Part shown: in pieces, positions 58,965-64,000 of the stretch
Layout: each line of letters starts with the position of its first letter
Position numbering within the stretch: position 1 is the first letter of the stretch
Assembly: GCA_022393335.1 (NCBI GenBank)
Contig: JAJEKB010020629.1
Span: forward strand, 203,388 to 267,387
Direction of reading: 5' to 3'
DNA from: Macrotrachela quadricornifera
Lineage: Eukaryota; Rotifera; Eurotatoria; Philodinida; Philodinidae
DNA: 64,000 bases
Notes under the pieces: generated by a model
What the model was told of the DNA's origin: nothing
Database searches by the model: none
What the model saw: the letters and a program-made list of their open reading frames with translations, nothing else
Program-made: the position numbers and the translations under genes

Positions 58965-59605
58965 CTCCTTCTTATCAATGCTATAGAAAGATGCGGCGAT
59001 GTCTCCTCTTTCAGAATATTTATGATTTCTCTAAAACAAACAGATTGGGCGGACTTATTGGTGAAAATTTGAACCCATTATCTGGTTTTTCGAATTATTT
59101 TTGAGTTTCCTTTTCATTTTTCTCAAAATCGATTTTTTTTCGAGTTTACCTTTGACGTGGGGAAAGATTTCTCAATAATGCCTCAATCGAGATAATAAAG
59201 TATATTTTTCTTGAATAAAGGACAGTTAGGACTAGATTATAACAATTCACTAGGACTTTGCATTTAAACATTTTTGGAAAAGGTATTTTTAAAAATCAAA
59301 CAAAGGGAAATTTAAAACTGGGACCCGGTGAGAATCTAGCCCTAAGATCACTTTGGATTTTAAAAACCACTCCGACATTGTTACCTGGCAACCTCATTGT
59401 GAAAACTTTCCGCGCGTAAAGGATAATGGATTGACTGAAACTTGTACATATCTTTAGGATTTGAAGGAGATATTTTAAACATAAGTTATTCTAGTCAAGA
59501 GTAACATTCTTTGAAATTTTGGTTGTAATCGGATAAGAAAATAACACAATTCGTTTCTAGGAGGGAGGAGGGGCCTGGAATTCTATGTTCCTATATAATG
59601 GACAT
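58965..59605. other. block inserted in unit B only
   Basis: Unit A and unit B align on both sides, but here B has about 640 bp of less AT-rich sequence where A has about 80 bp. It includes GGAGGGAGGAGGGGCCTGG near 59563. No open frame, terminal repeat or known family is recognised. Confidence 0.55.
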
Positions 59606-62600
59606 TATTGACAATTTTATTTTGTTCTTCTGCTATAGTTATTGATCTAAACATTGAAATATTTGGTATTTTGTGACTGATGTTCTTGTTTTTTATCATT
59701 TATTATATATTTTTACATAAAATGAGATGCGGAGTATTCATTCAAAAATATAGTTGTGATCAGTCAAAATATAGAATTATGTCAAATAATGATAATAAAC
59801 TATATAGATGTTAGCTACGTGCTAAAAATAATATAAAGAGAAAAAAATAAAATGTTCTATTTTCTGTTTGTGCATCTGACACTATACGTATATTTCTATT
59901 GTTTAATATAGACGTATTCTATATTTTGATTATCTATAGTTTAAACAAGCGCGATTATAAGTGTGCGAATACGAAGAAAGAGAACAGTATATATATATAT
60001 ATATACAGGGATCAGTACTACGATCGTATACTTTCGGTTTGTATTCAAAACATTACGGCAATTTATAACAACGAAAGATTCACATACCATTTTAGTATAC
60101 AATCTTCATAGTCTTAATGCTAGATGATAAGGTGAACTGTACCTGTTGGTGAAGTATCTCAATAAAAGATAGAAATGTTTGTTTGGCAATATCATTTTCT
60201 CTATTCATTATCAAATATATATATAGCAAGCAATGAAAAATACTGATTCAACAACGCGTGAATTCCAAAGAAATCATTTTTATACCTATTCAAATAAATG
60301 ATTCGCGTCATTAAAAATAATTATTCAATCTATTGAGACTCACCTATATACCTGCTATATGTCTTATTAATTTTATCTACGTACTGATTTCTAAGAGACA
60401 AATGATTGTCTTTCTTTTGTATCTCTTGTTGAAAGAAAAAAGAAGAGTAGTCGACATACCTAACAAGAAATTAGATTTCTATAAATTAAATGTAAATAGT
60501 TTTTTTTTCTTTTCTTGGAACTATTATATAATGATAACATTTTTTCTGCAACCCAAATCAACAATGCCATATATTTCGTTCGTTTATAAAAGATTAATAT
60601 ACCTACATCTATGGTATGGTTAAAATTTAATTTAAATGAATTTTTTTTCAAAATTTAATAGACTTTCTTTATTTCTATTTCTTTGTGCTTGAATAGCTAT
60701 GAAAAGAAGATATTTAATAAAAAAGACATTACATATTAAAAAATGTATTACTACAATAAAAGTCATTCTAGGTTACATTTTGGACTAGTTTTTATTCATC
60801 TTTTCTTTCATTTTTACAGAAAATCTTTCTATTACAGAATGCTTATTTGTCCCTTTAACCTCAACAACTTTTTTTTATGACGTTTCTATAAAAATAGATA
60901 TTTACTTTTTCGACAAAATGTACGTTAGTATCCCCATGGATTCAGAAAATAGGGGTGTATAGGAGATTCAACAGGAAATTAATGATATAAAAGCATCAAC
61001 TCTTAAAAGCAACTCTTTGTATAGCCCATATCTTTTATATCATTTTCGGAATTGTCTATTTCCTGGATAGGTAACATCATATATTCACGCGACAGAAGAC
61101 GTATCATTAATTAGGAATTCTTCTCTTATTTTTTTTCGTTTGTTTTGCGAAAACTTTATTAAAAGAATGATTAGTTTATCAAATGTCTTTTACACAACTA
61201 TCATCATGATATAGAATCTCTAATGAAGCGAGATTAAGCAAAGAAATCTCTTCAATTACAAAATATTATTCTGTCTGTATTATCTTATATATTCACCGAT
61301 AAAATATCTTTCTTCTATCTTGTTAGAATGTTCAAAGGTGTGATATATACAACAATAAAAATACATTAAATAAATTTTTTTTCTAATATACGTCATAAAT
61401 TAAAACTGTTTTTGATCTTATGCCACATGATGAGTCAAAACGTCAATCTATTACAAAAATAAAAATCAAATACTTTGTCATAACTTGTCTGAACGAACTA
61501 TTTTTTTTACCACCTATGAAACAGTGCCAATAGTTTATATGCATATAAAAAAGTTTTTAAATACAGTTTTCAAATGTTATTCTTGATTTCTGTAAAAACC
61601 CTTATTTTAGATGAGTTAGAGAAAATAAATACATTTTATTTCAAGACTAAAATAAATGAAACAGCCACTGTTTTTGATGAATTCTCTAATGTCATTATCA
61701 TTTACTCTCTTAATTAATATTAAAAATGTTTTCAATATCTTATTAAAAATTACTGTTGACTTTACTAATATCAACCATAATACTACAATCTATATTTTGT
61801 AAATATTTTCATATGAACATGAATTATCAGTATATATTCATCCACAATAAAAAAATGACTACATTGGCTGAACCTATATGACGACACTATGTTATTGCTT
61901 TGTATTGAATGAGACTATCTAGTATATTCAATTTGACTAGACATTTGAAGATTATGATAAGAGAGAAATAATGTTACAAACAGGCATTACAATATTAAAG
62001 ATAAAAATTGATTTCAGTCTTTTTCACTATTTACGATCATCTACAAAGGACATTTTCACTAAAATTTATAATTTTAGATATCTCTTCTTTGATGAATGTT
62101 CAATTTCGAAAAAAAAGATCTTATTTAAGTATACAACTTCTCTCTAAGAAAAATAATTCTATAATAAAATTAAACATTTTTATGAAAAGTTAATCATGTA
62201 CCTATCAATCTGCAATCAAGTAATATCACAAACGTTTTTCAGTGTAGTTCACTCCCACGACGGATGAGCAAAAAATAATAGGTAAATATAGATCTGCTCC
62301 GTAAAAATTGTCAATAATGACGATTACTCAGGAATAAAATATTTAAAGAACATGTATGATTGATTGAAATTGAACGAATCAGAAGTTGATTAATTCTCTA
62401 AATACATTTACAGCACTACTGTCAATATTATAGTTGATAATAGTGCCATTCTTTAAATTGTTCTAACTTTTATCAAGATTTAAGTAACTAATATATTTTT
62501 CATATGCTACATATACTTGAAAACGACAAACCATAGAATTCATAAAAAGAAGTATACAATCATAATAAGAATCTAGATATCGACAAGTGCTTGCTTCTCG

Positions 62601-62699
62601 TTCCACTATCAAGACATATCGAATTTTGGTCGATCCTTTATCTTCTTCCCATAGACGTTTCTTATTTACGGTTTCCTATCGTACTATTTTTTTTTATTT
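59606..62699. other. non-coding body of tandem unit B
   Basis: AT-rich DNA that aligns with 53.7-56.1 kb of unit A at moderate similarity. It contains TA runs (59990-60005) and only short chance frames. No gene is supported. Confidence 0.5.
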
Positions 62700-63010
62700 A
62701 ATCAATTGTCAAATAAAAAATATTCATTAATAGAAGAATAGTAATGAAAACATTAATCATGCTTACTACGTTTGAATACATAATTGAAATTGATCACACG
62801 TTTATTTTCATTCAGTAATTTTCTAAATTATAAATGAGTTTGAATTAAAATATTTTTATTTATTTGAGTAGAAAATCACAATCAAATTTATATCATGGAA
62901 TTTCGCTATATATTTGTATGAATATAAAAATAGATATAAACATGATTTATTTTTACTTAATATATAAAAAAGATTTCTTTTAAATAAATTTCTCATTTAA
63001 AGATATGTTC

Positions 63011-64000
63011 TATTCCATTCTACATATATATTAATTAGTAATCCTACTTTTCTCTGCGTTCATTCAACTGGCAATATATGGTTTGCAATTTTTTTGATAC
63101 AATTACTTTGTTAGGAAATGAGATATATATATATATGGTTTCACACTTACTATCTGAATAGCGTTTACCATTTTGAATTCCCTATAAAGATTAAATGTAG
63201 AAATTCTAAATTTATAGTAAATCAAAATCTATACTAGTCAATATTGCAATTTCAAATTTGCTTGTAAGTATAATAAATGTTTTGAACTAATCTAAAATAA
63301 TTTTTATCTGATAAGAGTATTAGAAATTATTGTATAATTAAATATATAATTACTATGTAATAATACATTAAAATTTTAAAAAAAAATTCTACTGTTTTTA
63401 TTGTTGTTTCGAAGTTGTAAGATGCGCTTTCACTATCATTAATAATCAAATATAACAACGAAAGAAAAGAGTGAAAGGTTATATGAATATATATATAAAT
63501 AGGTCAAATGTTCTAACACATTAAGTACAATTAAAATAAAGAAAGAGAATTATTTTAAGTGTAATGGCCTGGTCGATAACAGTAGTAGTACCTAGATATA
63601 TATTAATACTATAGTTGACATAAGACTTCGATTAAGTTTAAAAAGTATGGATTATAAAAAATTTTATTATAGGAATAAAGCATTATAAACAATTTAAGAA
63701 AAAATTTATTTCAATAACAATTCACAAAAAATAATTCTTGTTATGCACATTTCAATTTTCTGAATACTCTATTAAATTGATTGGATAAATTATAAAGTAA
63801 TTCATGTTACTTCTTGTTGTTCTATTCCAGTTTTAGTATTGCAAGAAAATAATAAAATAATTTGAACATTTTCAAAATTTAAAAGTAATATATAATAAGT
63901 TAATAAATATGTCAATAATTTATCTAAAGATATATTAATTCATACATTAATTAATCATATGTTCTATTGCGATCAAAGTGCGATGCATTTCTAAAAAAAA
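63011..64000. other. AT-rich end of the window
   Basis: About 1 kb with no recognised gene or repeat beyond short TA runs near 63125 and 63490. Confidence 0.5.

Larger units (their letters stand above)
57471..63010. repeat. tandem unit B (tRNA-His plus Cys-rich gene)
   Basis: Second direct copy of the unit, about 5.5 kb, with the same order as unit A. It carries a foreign block of about 640 bp (58965-59605) absent from A and lacks most of the mariner-like cluster. Its end block (62700-63010) matches 57150-57470, but no tRNA follows, so the array stops here or a third unit has decayed. Confidence 0.75.

Overview
The window is AT-rich eukaryotic DNA with compact genes, many introns of about 50-65 bp and GT-AG splice sites. 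The gene repertoire is animal: a Hox4/Deformed gene, ERp44, CCDC6, TM9SF1 and a non-receptor tyrosine kinase. Two tandem seven-helix receptors carry a lineage-specific look, with DRL in place of DRY. Together with the tiny introns and low GC, they suggest a bdelloid rotifer; that species-level idea is inference. I support 15 protein-coding genes, three identical tRNA-His genes, three to four decayed genes and many small inverted-repeat elements.

Layout. 0.4-4 kb (minus strand): a Rheb-like small GTPase and ERp44. From 4.4 kb (plus strand): CCDC6, then GTDC1/QTMAN (tRNA-queuosine mannosyltransferase) and QTRT1 (queuine tRNA-ribosyltransferase) head to tail. A complete intronless LicD-family gene lies antisense inside a 2-kb QTRT1 intron. 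13.6-19.4 kb: a Ly6/uPAR-like protein and two tandem GPCRs with matching TATA boxes. 21.6-23.4 kb (minus): a Hox4 gene whose homeodomain is cut by three introns, followed by about 4.6 kb of gene-free upstream DNA. 28-30 kb (minus): a secreted protein with an intron full of MITE sequence. 30-35 kb: gene-free DNA with inverted repeats and a strict 31/32-bp periodic array. 34.9-37 kb: a tyrosine kinase without SH2/SH3. 38.6-39.1 kb: a dead sirtuin-like gene. 40.1-42.4 kb: TM9SF1.

From 42.7 kb the sequence becomes accessory: tRNA-His, a broken piggyBac copy, and a series of short elements each built from one repeated word (TGTGTCG, TCGGATCCGA, GGGGAGTCCC). Two of these have clear terminal inverted repeats, and one has inserted into an HXXXD acyltransferase pseudogene. 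From 52.1 to 63.0 kb lie two tandem units of about 5.4 kb. Each starts with tRNA-His(GTG) and carries a small 10-cysteine secreted protein gene on the opposite strand.

Functional links. The strongest is the queuosine pair: QTRT1 inserts queuine at G34 of GUN-anticodon tRNAs and GTDC1 mannosylates Q on tRNA-Asp. The tRNA-His genes in the window are QTRT1 substrates by anticodon, though they lie more than 30 kb away. The other genes look functionally unrelated.
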